From Kappaphycus alvarezii (lineage: Eukaryota; Rhodophyta; Florideophyceae; Gigartinales; Solieriaceae), in NCBI GenBank assembly GCA_002205965.3, contig NADL03000674.1:124001-188000 (forward strand): a DNA stretch of 64,000 nt, in the 5' to 3' direction. Below the pieces are notes generated by a model. It was not told the DNA's origin. It ran no database searches and saw only the letters and a program-made list of their open reading frames with translations. This document shows positions 46,301-57,004 of this stretch, piece by piece. The number at the start of each line of letters is the position of its first letter. Position 1 is the first letter of the stretch. A program made the translations under genes and the position numbers.

Positions 46301-47877
46301 CATACGTCCCATAATGTTTTTCTAAATCAGTGAGTATTGAATTTGCGGAGACGAAAGAATTCAATAGCCTTTCATTGGCTTCGATAACGTAATTTTCATC
46401 CTTGTAATTGAATGAAACTTGATTTTCGGTGGTGTCGATAATCGCTTTATGGGCTCCACACCATTCCTTCCCAAGGATTGCATCATACCTCTTCAGGGGA
46501 CTTATGGCGAAGTACAGTGGTTCAGTGTATTTCTTTATCTGAACGATAACAGGACGCGGTGTTTCCATTAATTTTTGATCAACACCGTTCGCCATTTCGG
46601 CAAGTTCTTTTGATTCTTCGGTTTTAATCTTATGGTGATCGCAAAATGATTCGCTGAGGAAGTTAACTTCACCGCCGGGGTCGATGAGAATTTTAGCTGG
46701 TCCATTGGAAATAACTCCTTTAACAATAAGAAGTCCCCGGTGGCGGCGTTGGAAGGTTGGGGTCGGTGTGGCCCTAACTAGTTCTTTGGATCTTACTGTT
46801 GAAAGAATGAGATTTCTTTGATCTAGAACTGAATGCGGACCGTCAATCAGTTCTTCCGGGCTTTTGGGCAGTTCTTTGCTATGTGTCCTTTCTGTCTGCA
46901 TCTTAGGCACAGTCCTTCACGCATGCATCTGTCGCGCTCTACCTTATCGAGTTTCTGTAGATTCACATTTGATGACTCGACACCAGACTTCACTTCCACG
47001 TTTCCAATTTCCATCGGTACAGGACCATTACTTCCGGCAGATGAACTTCCATTCAGCAATTTTCCACCGGACTTGGTATTTCTCAGGGGTTCTGAACGCC
47101 TGTACGCCGCTTCCACTCTTTCTGCATCTCCCATAAGATCGGAAAGCTTGGTGTATTCTTTCGTGCATAAGGTTTTCCAAATGTATGGTTTCAGGCCGCG
47201 TGAGTATCGATCTATTTGATCCTTCACTCCAATGTCTGGGATGTCCAATAAGATTTTGTTAAAATCATCATTAAACGTTGGAACGTCCTTGACTTGTTTC
47301 CAGCGAGCTAGTTTGTCTCGGGCGATTTTTTCTTTGTTTATCGTCTCAAAACGATTGAGGAGAGCAGTCTTCAATTCCTTCCATTTTGAATTTCCTTCCC
47401 CTCGGCACTCTTGGAATAGACCATCCACCATTCATGAGCATTTCCCGAAAGATAGCTCAGTGCAATGTTCATAGTTGCTTGCCCATCTGCTTCACCAAGG
47501 TAATTCTCCATCTGCACGCACCAGCTTCCGACGGACCCTTTCCCACCGAAAGATCCCGGTTTATTCTTCTTGGGGGCGTCCTTTTTTCATTTTGACTACT
47601 TGAGGTACCAGTATTGATCCTGACGAGAGATAGTTCATTCTCGAGGGCTCCTACCTTCTGAGCAGCATTATTGAGCTGATTCTGCTGCGCGGAGATCTGA
47701 TTATGGGCCTCTGTCAGCTGACGTTGAAGTTCGCTTACAGCTTGTGCGAGAGCCTCTACCGTAATTCCCGGAGTTTCCATGGTATTTTCCTATTGGTCGA
47801 TAGAGTCACACGTGTGCTGTTGGTTTTCTTCTTACTTTTAAATAGAAGTTTTCCAATTTGTTCGGCAAGAATCGGTC

Positions 47878-48192
47878 TGCACTGTGGCCGAGTTGGCAAG
47901 ACCAGCAAAACACCAGTGAGAGGTCTCGAGTTCGAATCCCAGTCGATAACTTGGGAAAGTTGATTTTCTCTGACGTAAGGGTTTGACGTCAGTCACGTCG
48001 GGTGTGCTATAGTAGCCCTCCTTCCGATGCTTTACCAAACGGTTGTTTTCCTGTCTAGAACCTGGCGGCGATACGGACTTACAAGTCCTACTGCAAGGAA
48101 CTGGGGAAAGCGAGTTTGTAAGGTAGCCACAGCGGGAGGGTGAACACAGCACAAACGGAGTCGGTTGAGAAAGCAACTTTTGTTTCTTTTTC
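47878..48192 (+). repeat. tRNA-derived SINE-like sequence antisense within Ty3/gypsy copy 3
   Basis: On the plus strand TGGCCGAGTTGG (47,885-47,896) matches an RNA polymerase III A box and GTTCGAATCC (47,930-47,939) matches a B box at tRNA-like spacing. A non-tRNA body follows, ending near TTTTGTTTCTTTTT (about 48,178-48,191), which would terminate polymerase III. The acceptor and anticodon stems do not pair convincingly, so it is not a working tRNA. The same block is in copy 4, so it predates their divergence. Confidence 0.55.
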
Positions 48193-48977
48193 CTATTCGA
48201 CAAGGATAGGTTTATTCAAATACAAGCTACTCAGACTTACGAGCAGTCTCCGGTGACGACGGCCAAGACGGTGGCGCTCAAGGTCTGCCTTCGGAACTTC
48301 TATTTTGCAAATATTGCAGGTGTGCCTTGTCTTGTCAGCGCGGTGCTGATGCTTGCGGGAACGGAGATGCTCGAAGTACTGCACGCGGCCTGTGCAGGTG
48401 ACTTGACAGTGACGGCAGTGGAAAGGAGACGATCGAGGGTTCTTGGTCATTCGAGGCCTCCTGACAGACTTCCGGATACGATGGTTGGCTGTCCTTTGGA
48501 TAACGATAGAGGCGGCGTCAGGAAGAACAGGTAGGCCCTTCTTCGAAATCGTAGGCCTGGTGGTCGGTTTGGCCTTCCTTGATTTGACGGGCCTTGAGCG
48601 GGGGATCTCGGGAAGCGCTGGTATCGGTGGAAGGGCCGACGGAAGTGCGAAAGCGGGAGGCAGCGGGGTTCTCGGTTCTTCGATTTCAATCCTAGTCGGT
48701 GTCCTTGGTTCTTGACCGTAACAGAACTTACTTACTTCTCGACAATTTTCCTCGAAAAATCCCTGTAAGTCCTTCTCGGTGTACTCGTCAGGCGACGAAG
48801 GGCGGTCCCTGGAAGTTGTGTTTTTCGGCACTGGGCGTTATCCGGAAGGATCAAGTAAAAACAAAATGTTAGTCTCCACTTGCAATCGGGCAGAAAGGCA
48901 AATCTAATAGAGATTTTAACTTACTGTCGGATTGGAAGAACTCGCAGTACTGACAAACTTTTGGCGATGCTACCAGA

Positions 48978-49485
48978 TGTGGGGGTTTGGGCGCACAAGA
49001 GGTAATCGATGGTTGAACTGATGGTTGAAGCTTCCGGTGAACAGACCGGAGCTTCTGACCATGGTTTATATAGAGAAGAATTCAACGAGAGTGACAATGA
49101 ATGGTAAGCAAACAATACTAAATTCAAAGGTATTCTAGAAGAACAGGCCTAGGGGCGTAATACTACAAGGTTTTGAGAGTTCACCTAGTATATTGCGGTG
49201 AGACTGACAATATTGCCCATCATGGCAGAGTTTCATTGATCCACTTGCGAGACAGCACAAAGCACTTGCTGATTGGTCTTGCCTTGAAAGTATCTAGGAG
49301 TACGCCAGGTATCCATAATGGCTTCGTCTGATTGGTCTGTGGTATTGCGTTGCGTCGGTGCCAGATTACAGTACATTAGTTGCGCTGATGTCTCCTTACA
49401 GTGCTTATGTTGCACTGGTGCCTCTCTACGGTGCTCATGCCGTTTGAAGGCTACTAGCGGGATACTACTGGGCATATTCGTCACA
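48978..49485 (-). repeat. 5-prime LTR of Ty3/gypsy copy 3
   Basis: The LTR is 508 bp, TGTGACGAATATG to CCCCCACA in element orientation. The five bases beyond its 5-prime end, CAAAG in element orientation (plus-strand CTTTG, 49,486-49,490), do not match the five bases beyond the 3-prime LTR of the same element. Confidence 0.95.
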
Positions 49486-52400
49486 CTTTGGTTGCCTCTC
49501 TCCATATCCCGCTTTTCTTGATAATACCAGGTTTTTGGGTCTGCGTTCGCCGCTTTGTAGACGTTCATTGGTCCCAAAGGGAAGAAGAGCTTATCTTGCA
49601 AGCAATAAGACGGCCAGAACAGACGACTTAATAACCTTTGCAACTCGTTTACTCGACTCTGACGGATAAGAAAAAGTTTTGTTGATTTATACTTGCAAAG
49701 AAAGGTCAGTTCCAAAGTTGATGCTAGTTTTAAGCTATAAAGCGTAGTGAATTTAACCTTACATACTAAGCCATCAGCAGCGCAAGGGCTGCAGGTGGAT
49801 TTTCATCGTCCTCCACGTTAAATGTGAAGTCTAGATATAAATATGAGTGCCCACATCTGGCTTGAAAAAGTCCAGTGGCGGTCCGAATGTGGCACTAAGT
49901 CCGTGTTGGTAGCACGGAAATAGATACGATATCACCTATCTTGGCCTCATTGGAGGCATGGAATTTTTGGAAGGAATATTTGTGAATCCTACGGTATACT
50001 CCTAGAAAACCGAAGCCCTGCAAGAAAATCCCCTTCTTGACCAAGAAAAAAAGCGGGTTATGTAGGAGATTGCACATGCTCTTTGCCTCTTTCGCAAGTT
50101 TACTCCTTTTCCAAGTGATGACTTTCATGTCGAGTGGTTAGCATCCGAAAGCACATTATTGATATGACTCAAATAATTTAATCAGACCCCGTGGTTTGAA
50201 CCGGGAAGCTCATGGCCAGGGGTCGATTGTCTGCTAATCCTGCACATCCAGGCCCACTACCCTTTCCACTGCAGATATGGCTCTCGGTGAATTAACTGTC
50301 AAGATTAAGAAGTCAATTCTCCGTCTGGATGACCAGCACACTTTTTGGGTAAAAATAAGAGCCTCGGAGCAATTCATCCCACTATCGAGCCACGGTTACA
50401 CAGGTAATCTAAGATTAGCCCAAACATCATAAAAACGTGGGCAGATGGCGAAACTAATTACTTTGTTGTGACTTTCTTGAACTTGTTGGCTCCATGGCTC
50501 CTCAAGGTGAAAAACGTTAACCCTTTCATGATCTTTAACTAATATCACGTCTAAAATCTTCGAAATGGTAGGGGTTCGTAACCGTGTTACTGAGTAGGAA
50601 CAAGCTCGCACTAATTCCTATCTTCACTCTCTCAGCAAGATATCTAGGCTTTCTCCGAGATCAGGGGTAGAAAGATTGAACCGATACTCTAGTGTGTATC
50701 AGACAATTGTCTTAATATGAAGACAAATTTTGGGGCTATTTATAAGGTAAACTGTATTTTCTGTTGCATTTTGAGAACACATACTTTAAACAATAGTAAA
50801 GCTCGATCACAAAAAAAATAATACTTTAACGCTGGTCAGGGTACGAGCAACTTTTCCAACCGGTTGAACTTCGATTTTAGTGTCGATTTGCCCCATTTTA
50901 TCCACTCAGTATCCGCAGGTGAATGCTTAAGCCGAAGTTGTGTAGACTTTTCAATTAGTACGCACCTACTAACTGTCATTCAATATTTCTAGAGTGTCTT
51001 TTGCAGTAAATATTTACTGGTTCAAAAACTTTTTTAATTGCCAGAGCTACTATAAACGCTAATAGAAGATTTGCCATAATATGGGGACAAATTATGCCTC
51101 ATCTGAAGACGATTCTATGGCGAATAGACAATACAGAAGGGTGAGGGCCTTTATCCATTCAGTATACGCCATATGTATGGTTTCTTCCAATGCCGCTTGC
51201 TTGATGACTGGGCTACCAGCTAACATTTTGTTGGTGTAAGTGCTATTTTGTAGGAACTTAAATTCCAAAACATCGTTAGAAGTCAAGCTCCTTGTGCTCC
51301 CAACCTCAGAAACTTTCTTACTAAACTAACTCCATTTACCCCCTTTCTTTATGGGTTCCTGCGGTGATTGCTCTTCCAGCAGTGACCCATTTCTTTGCCA
51401 CTTTAATCTAATGAGTCTTAGGAGCGTGCAGAGACGAAAGTGACGTAGGTAATGTTTGCCCATGTAATTGATATCGAGGTACTCTCCGCACGTTATTGTG
51501 ACCAAGAGCTCTCCTTATGGATTTGACGCAACTATGTACTCGCTAGTTTCCATCACATTTTCTCAGACCAATAGAAGTATTGATTCACGACGCCTAACCG
51601 CCATTGGTTCTCAGCCCGTCAGAGTATTCTAGTAAAAAATCCCCTACATCCCCAAATAGAAATGTTTTATATTCCAAACAGCGGTTAATGGGACATTTGT
51701 AATGTGTATCAAAGAAAACGAGGGTTATACTGTACTGTTCATTGTGGTGGTAGATCTTTACGAGTTTTACAGTATGGAAAAGTAGCTTTCGGTGTGGAAT
51801 AGGGCCAGCCGCGTAGAGGCAGGCCAGCCCTTTACCATAAGTTAAACGCCCAAGGAACAACTTACGAGTACCTTGTGAACGTCAGGCGGCCCTGCAAAAC
51901 TAGTCGGACGGCCGTGGTGTGCAGTGGGCGCTCTCGTTCCAGCGCATGTCTCCATCTTGAATCGGCGGTGCACGGCGCAAGGTAAGTATGTACAGTCGCG
52001 GATGAATCAATATCACGCTGAACGCTGATGCTGGTGTGAGTCTCTACGAAGCTCACTCAAATAACTTCTGGTAAGAATAAAGTAACAGGTAGAGTTTTTT
52101 GCTTCGTCTCTCCTCGCTCTCTGCAGAGATTCGCTTTGCTAAACTCTAGCACTGGATTAAACAGAAACAATTCATATTCTACTTTGTCAGCGGTAATTGT
52201 GTTGAACCGCCAACAAGACGTACAATATTTGACCAAAGATTTGGATCCTGAGAGCCATGTACAGTACTGTGCATGGCAGTATGCCACAAGTCGTGTACGA
52301 TACACTTTGAAGCAGTGCGGTAAGCATTGAAATAGGGCAAAACAACACTGTAGAGGCAACCTTGTATTTTTATAAGGTAAACACATCGAACAGTAAGCCA

Positions 52401-52727
52401 CGCTGGCATGTTAAGTGGAGCCCTGAGTGATCACAAAGCCCATTTCAAAAGTAGAAGCTACTTTTAATCTGTATTATAAATTTTTTGTACCGTTTATTGT
52501 GGTTTGATATCTTTTCGTTGCCTGTAAAGACGGATCAAAGAAGATTTGTGCAACCATCACTGCCAAACAACACTACTTATACCCACAATAGTTTCTCATT
52601 TTCTGTCCAGCTTCCTCAGAGCAGTGGCTTCCCTTGTCTCTTTAGAAGTAGTTTGCGCATACGGAAGTTCAAGTCTGCAATACCCATTACACTGTCAGTT
52701 TCCCTTGTATCTTTGTACTTTCCGTGC
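49486..52727. other. Left part of the inverted segment; no intact gene
   Basis: On the minus strand 49,486-49,715 is an open stretch of about 76 codons (with LFFPLGPMNVYKAANADPKT) running straight into the 5-prime LTR of copy 3; no family is recognised. At 51,160-51,270 is a short sequence shared with LINE-associated DNA at 25,580-25,650 (common TGCTTGATG core). TTGTCTTAATATGAAGACAA at 50,707-50,726 is a diverged relative of the palindromes at 20.2-20.6 kb. GTACTGT-type repeat occurs near 51,730 and 52,260. Otherwise only small overlapping frames. Confidence 0.55.
52205..52290 (-). repeat. Second copy of the GTACTGTAC repeat with conserved flank
   Basis: The reverse complement matches 25,165-25,250. 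Both carry a CCTGAGAGCCATGTACAGTA-like junction and a CCGCCAACAAG(A/G)CGTACAATATT block on the same side of the GTAC core. About 80 percent identity by eye over some 85 bases. Confidence 0.6.
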
Positions 52728-52730
52728 TTA

Positions 52731-52779
52731 GGGGCGGTCAATGAGTTTGGAAATCATGAAATTATGAAAGTTGGAAATC
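52731..52779 (+). repeat. Left terminal inverted repeat of Harbinger transposon
   Basis: Starts GGGGCGGTCAATGAGTTTGG. Differs from the right copy at positions 10, 36 and 40 of the 49. The preceding TTA is the target duplication. Confidence 0.95.
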
Positions 52780-52921
52780 GGTCACAGTTTCAGGATTTCC
52801 ATATTTCCAGCTGCTGTTAATTATATGAATTATTAAAGAAACAGAACGTAATTTATCATAATACACCGCAATATCCTTTATCATCTTGGGTAACCGAAAG
52901 CTTCGTGGCTATCCATGACGA

Positions 52922-53766
52922 ATGCTTAAGCACGTATATCGTATCGTAAAGCGACCATCGGCTCTTCGGCGTATAATGAAAAGCAGGAGAAGGGATAGAA
53001 CTCTACGGGAGGCTCTCCCTCCTATAATGACGTCCATTTTATGCGCTTCCTTTGCCGAAGACGATCTTCGAAGCGGCCGAGAAGTACCAAAGCGTCGAAC
53101 ATTTTGTCTTGATAAACACATTGAAGAGTTCGGAGAAGACATCTTTAAACGACTATATCGTGTTAATGTTTCCCAGTTCAAGGCCCTTGGTGCACTTATT
53201 TCCCCACACCTTGAAAGGACCAAAATCCGGTCCGATTGTCCGGCATCAACCAAGAAACCCGAAAATATGCTCTGCATCACCCTCAAAATACTAGCAAGAG
53301 CAAGCTATTTAGATATAGGATGGCCTTATGGCGTTGCAACTACATTATCACTCCATATTCTGGGACGTCTTTGTCTCAAATACAAGATTCGTTTAACTAT
53401 TACCTTTCATCATGTCATATTACTGTTGAGCAGGCTTTTGGAATGCTTGTATCTCTTTTTTGCATATTTTGGTCCCCGCTGCGTTTTGGTGTGGCGAAAG
53501 ACACTCTGATTGTGATGGTCGCATGTAAGCTACACAATTTTATTACTGCAAGCGGCGACTCTACCTACTTCGACACCCTAGATATTGCGGAAGAGAACAG
53601 AATAGTTGGGGCTCCAGTAGTGTATCTGCAAAATGCGTTGCACACAGAGCAAGAATCTCAGCGACATCGTCAAAGAAACCGTGAGCAGTGTTCTACAAGG
53701 GATGAGATTGGACAGACATTGAACAACCTCGGCTTCCTACGTCCGAGGTTCAGAGGACTGGAATAG
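52922..53766 (+). pseudogene. Harbinger transposase (HARB1/DDE_4 type) lacking the catalytic core
   Basis: Two overlapping frames are the two ends of one protein. The first (to about 53,335) is the N-terminal part: REALPPIMTSILCASFAEDD, then IFKRLYRVNVSQFKALGALI and LARASYLDIGWPYGVA, which in this family precedes the DDE domain. The second (about 53,370-53,766) resumes with DSFNYYLSSCHITVEQAFGM and MVACKLHNFITASGDSTYFD, the conserved C-terminal end (family form VEQAFG and LHNF). Roughly 100-130 residues holding most of the catalytic aspartates are missing between them, and the frame changes at the join. This is an internal deletion, a common route to non-autonomous copies. The overlap of the two frames across 53,236-53,509 is antisense-free. 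Confidence 0.85.
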
Positions 53767-53801
53767 TGACATAAAGACTGCAGAACAGAAGTACGTATAC
53801 T

Positions 53802-55214
53802 TCATACTCTGGGCCGCTGGGATAAGTCAGCCATGAGATCTTTTGCAATCTCCTTGTATATCGCTTTCTTATCTTCATTATCTGCAGCTGCTTTCATTCT
53901 CTTAACCTGCTCGATTGCCGTCATTATTGCCTTTGTAGACCTCACTTTTGCTTCTGCAGCTTCAGAACGGGCCTTGTCGCGGTCTGCTTCTTCAGTCCCA
54001 CGAGCAACGTCCTCAGAGCATGGACGCAATGCGGATGATAAAGATTCCATCCCAACAATTTTAACTTCTTGTCGTTCTCGCTTTCTTTTGCGAGCTGAAA
54101 ATGACTGCGGAGTAAGACCGTCCCGAACACCCTCCTCCTGCATGGCGTCGCTTTGTAAAGCTCGTGTAGTCAAAGATTGCAGAACGGCGCGAAGGCGTAA
54201 GAAGCAAAATGCGTACATAATGAAGCTTTTTCCCTGGGCAAAATCGACGAATGCCTCAGGATCACCCTGTCCTGACGCGTCATAGCGCCATAAATACGTA
54301 CCATAAAGCGACTTAGCTCCGCAAACTTGCGTTTGAAGACGCCGCCATCACGTTCGTATGGTCGAAAATTTGTCTTCAAAGAGGATATGTCGGATCTCGT
54401 CACGCCACCAGATAACATGGTAATTGGGGCAGGAGTGAAATCCTCATCGTTGAACAGAAAAGAAATGTGATCCGTCCATGGATAGACTGCCTCCGTTTCA
54501 AGTTCCGCTCTTGTCCTTAGTTCCATGAGTTGTGTTCTCGATCTCGTCATTCTAGCATCTGCGAGAACATGTAGAATACGATAGTACTCTGAAGCTTGAA
54601 AATTGGGTTCGTGTGTTGTTACCAGTACTGTAGAGGAACTGACGCCATTAACAATTGTCGGCTCCCCTACTCTAATTGTACCTTGATAATCAAACACGGT
54701 TTTATCTCCTCTATGCCAAGTAAATTCTTCAACGCCAAGGTTTGTTTTAACAACTTTGACTACTGTAGCCGATAGACGCTTTAACCAAGATGCGCCATTT
54801 GTCTATTGCATAGAGTCGTCAGTATGGTCAACCAGATCAATAGCCGTCTCAACAGAAAAGCTTCTTTGCACCATTTTTTGAGCAAGTGTTGCCTGTTTTG
54901 TAGCTAGCTTTGCGTTCGAGGCTCTAGTGATTTTCAGGGCTCTAGGATCGCTTATTAGGTGCTATTGTCCAGCAATGATAACTTCAACAGCTCTTTTGCT
55001 TCTTGTAGAGTAGATGGTATACTGTGACGGGCTTTAGTTTGCTGTAGTTGATGATCGGGAGTTCTTGGCAGTACTGTAGCGCCCGTTGGCATGGGTGGAA
55101 CACTCGGACGACTCGGGGACATGGAGATGCCGGAGACTCGTCCGTGGGGTGAACAGAGATTGACGACCGGGAACGTTGGAAGGAAGATTGCAGTTGTTCA
55201 TTGCTAGAGATCAT
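53802..55214 (-). pseudogene. Second Harbinger protein (accessory, Myb/SANT-like or trihelix-like partner), broken
   Basis: This gene is convergent with the transposase, its 3-prime end only 36 bases beyond the transposase stop. Three open pieces (54,984-55,214; 54,170-54,697; 53,802-54,218) look like one protein of about 470 residues. They are a Ser/Pro-rich N-terminus, a middle part with TNFRPYERDGGVFKRKFAEL followed by SRFMVRIYGAM, and a C-terminal charged helix (DRDKARSEAAEAKVRSTKAI) likely to form a coiled coil. Known Harbinger elements encode a Myb-like partner that brings the transposase to DNA; that this is its counterpart is inference from position. Stops near 54,985 and 54,813 and a frame change near 54,200 disable it. 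Confidence 0.6.
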
Positions 55215-55338
55215 AGGAGGAAGGCTATAAAATGAAGTTGTGCGGCTCTTTGGACGTCATAGGAAGGAAATGTGACAGTGGGTCAACATTTGGTATCCTC
55301 TGTTATACTTCATGCTGAAATCATAAACGGTGATTTCT

Positions 55339-55369
55339 ATGTCGGGGAAATTCTAAATTTCCCCGACAT
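55339..55369. repeat. Perfect hairpin inside the right end of the Harbinger transposon
   Basis: ATGTCGGGGAAATT, a 3-base CTA loop, then AATTTCCCCGACAT: 14-bp arms without mismatch. It lies about 65 bp inside the right terminal repeat, where subterminal binding sites of the partner protein would be expected. Confidence 0.9.
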
Positions 55370-55434
55370 GAAGGAAAACTGGAAATCTGGAAACGCAAAA
55401 TTCGTCGATCTTATTGGTGGATTCTGTCATGATT

Positions 55435-55483
55435 GATTTCCAAATTTAATAATTTCATGATTTCCAAACTCATAGACCGCCCC
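55435..55483 (-). repeat. Right terminal inverted repeat of Harbinger transposon
   Basis: On the minus strand it starts GGGGCGGTCTATGAGTTTGG. The plus-strand TTA immediately after 55,483 completes the target duplication. Confidence 0.95.
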
Positions 55484-55486
55484 TTA

Positions 55487-56960
55487 GCTCGAAGTGTATA
55501 GGCTCCTTCACCTCAAGTCATTCAGGCTCCTACAGGTAATGATAGAAGGGATGCGGAAAAATTTTAAGTACACCAGAAAATCAAATTCGGTACAGGAAGC
55601 AATTTCATTGGGAGCAAGCGGCAGGACTCATCAGGGTGTCTACTGAAATAACCGAAGGAGAGAGCAGCAAGCGTCATTCTTCCATTATGGAATACCCGAT
55701 GCATCCCCTTATTAACGAGGCAGAGGAGAAGTCGCAGAAATCTGGCACCAATTACATCTCTGTATTGACCAGTTCTTCTTCGGAAGTCTCTAGTCGCTCC
55801 ACTCAAGTCTCATGTAATTTAGGACCCGTTGCCCTTCACTCTCATCGTAAAAACGCTCTTGTATCGTCTTCTGCCGGTACTACCGCTTAGAAAAAAGCCC
55901 AGTTCATGGCTTGTACTACCGTCTACTGGGTTGAAATTAACGGTAAGCGAAGGCAGAGTAATAAAAAGAAAGGAAAGACTACGTTCAATTGTCGTATCTA
56001 TGACATAGAGTTTATCAGCCCAGACCAGAAGAAAATTTGCGAGGCAGGTAGAAGGCACAAGAAGGAAGAGGTATGGGTGAAGGAAACTAAGGAACGGTGC
56101 GGTGGTCGCTCTGCGACATAAAATTAACTCAAATAATCAACCTGCCGAATTATCCGTAGAGCAACAAGCCAAGTAGGAAGCTTTCATTTTTTGCAGAAAA
56201 CAAAGGTATTAGATACTTTTTTATTAAGTGCCTAAGCATGCCGATTTTAAAATTGAATAAACGAAGAAAAACGAAAATATCAAAATAATCAAATCAAAAG
56301 AAAAACAAAAAATAAAGATACAATAAATAACCCCTTCCATTACCCGCAGAAACAGGTACTTTTCTGTTCCTGGAAACACAAATAGCACAAAGTGCAGGAC
56401 TAAATTGTCTTTTTTTTTACGAAAAACCTTAAGAAAATCGTGAGAACTGGCCAACGCCTCTCCCCGTCGGAGCAGTTGTGTCCTTCGTGTATTTCGCAAA
56501 TTTCGCGGGAAAGCTTTACAGCCATGATGAAAACATTCAAACCGGATTGCAACCCTCCCAAGACCTGCCCGATCACCACCCTTCCCTCACACTTTATTCA
56601 CCTTCGGTCCCCCTCCCTCCAGAGCACAGTCCCGATCATCTCTTCACGGCCTCTCATCTCCCCTCACTTCCTACCGCTCCCCACAACATAGCCTCAGCTT
56701 CTCCCCCACTCCACGACTCCCGCAAAATTCCCGTCACCCTCCCCACCACCCTCCAACACCACTCAACTTCCACTCAGCTTCCCTCTCACTCCGCTACTCC
56801 TCCCAACATCTCTTCAACCTCCCCCCACAATTCCAACCTATCCCACCCCACCCCCCAAACCAGCCGTCCGCCTCCACGCCTTCACGCTTCCAAACTACCA
56901 TAGCGTACAAGAGTCGTTTCCGCCTACTCTCCTCAAGACCGCCCAAAGAACCTGGGTTAA
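55487..56960. other. Right part of the inverted segment; one doubtful gene remnant
   Basis: On the plus strand 55,636-56,121 is a single frame interrupted by one stop at about 55,888 (84 and 71 codons). It is Ser-rich at first, then basic (VEINGKRRQSNKKKGKTTFN). No family is recognised. At 56,478-56,903 is a Pro/Ser/His-rich frame (SPHNSNLSHPTPQTSRPPPR), low in complexity and not convincing as a gene. AT-rich DNA fills 56,150-56,440. Confidence 0.45.
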
Positions 56961-56963
56961 GGC

Positions 56964-57004
56964 ATGTCTTCCTCCCACCCGTTTTCGCAGTCCCTCTCCC
57001 ATCC
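56964..57004 (+). pseudogene. Probable displaced start of the Harbinger-like partner gene
   Basis: An ATG in the context AAGGCATGTC opens a frame (MSSSHPFSQSLSHP) that runs into the 5-prime LTR of copy 4 at 57,005. Its last five bases are CATCC. The reverse complement of 42,832-42,836, at the cut end of the partner gene, is also CATCC, and the two frames agree in phase across that shared pentamer. I infer that these are the two halves of one gene, separated first by the retrotransposon and then by an inversion. Confidence 0.5.

Larger units (their letters stand above)
42837..49485 (-). mobile_element. Ty3/gypsy chromodomain LTR retrotransposon copy 3 (young, nearly complete in parts, broken)
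   Basis: This is a full-length copy of about 6,649 bp in minus orientation. In its own order it has the 5-prime LTR (48,978-49,485), a primer-binding site starting TGGTAGCATC next to it, a zinc-finger open frame (about 48,200-48,830), a tRNA-like sequence in antisense (47,878-48,192), gag with a CCHC knuckle (about 46,850-47,780), protease (about 46,150-46,800), reverse transcriptase (about 45,400-46,060, with VYLDDILIF), RNase H (about 44,880-45,300), integrase (about 43,800-44,650), a chromodomain (about 43,390-43,540), a polypurine tract and the 3-prime LTR (42,837-43,343). It is nearly identical to copy 4. LTR differences of about one percent by eye point to a recent insertion. The protein genes are interrupted a few times, so the copy is not functional as it stands. 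Confidence 0.95.
52731..55483 (+). mobile_element. PIF/Harbinger DNA transposon with complete ends, 2,753 bp
   Basis: The terminal inverted repeats are 49 bp with three mismatches: 52,731-52,779, and 55,435-55,483 inverted, both starting GGGGCGGTC and including ATGAGTTTGGAAATCATGAA. They are flanked directly by TTA on each side (52,728-52,730 and 55,484-55,486), the 3-bp target duplication typical of Harbinger. Inside are two convergent genes: a DDE_4 transposase with an internal deletion (plus) and a second protein (minus). A perfect 14-bp-arm hairpin lies at 55,339-55,369. The ends are well preserved while both genes are damaged, so this copy could be moved only by a transposase supplied from elsewhere. 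Confidence 0.95.

Noticed and set aside
42837-49485. An envelope gene that would make copies 3 and 4 errantivirus-like
   Set aside because: The chromodomain end of integrase is followed directly by the polypurine tract and LTR; no room and no frame for an envelope.
56478-56903. A 141-codon Pro/Ser/His-rich protein gene
   Set aside because: Low complexity, no motif; it ends at a stop before the better-supported ATG at 56,964.
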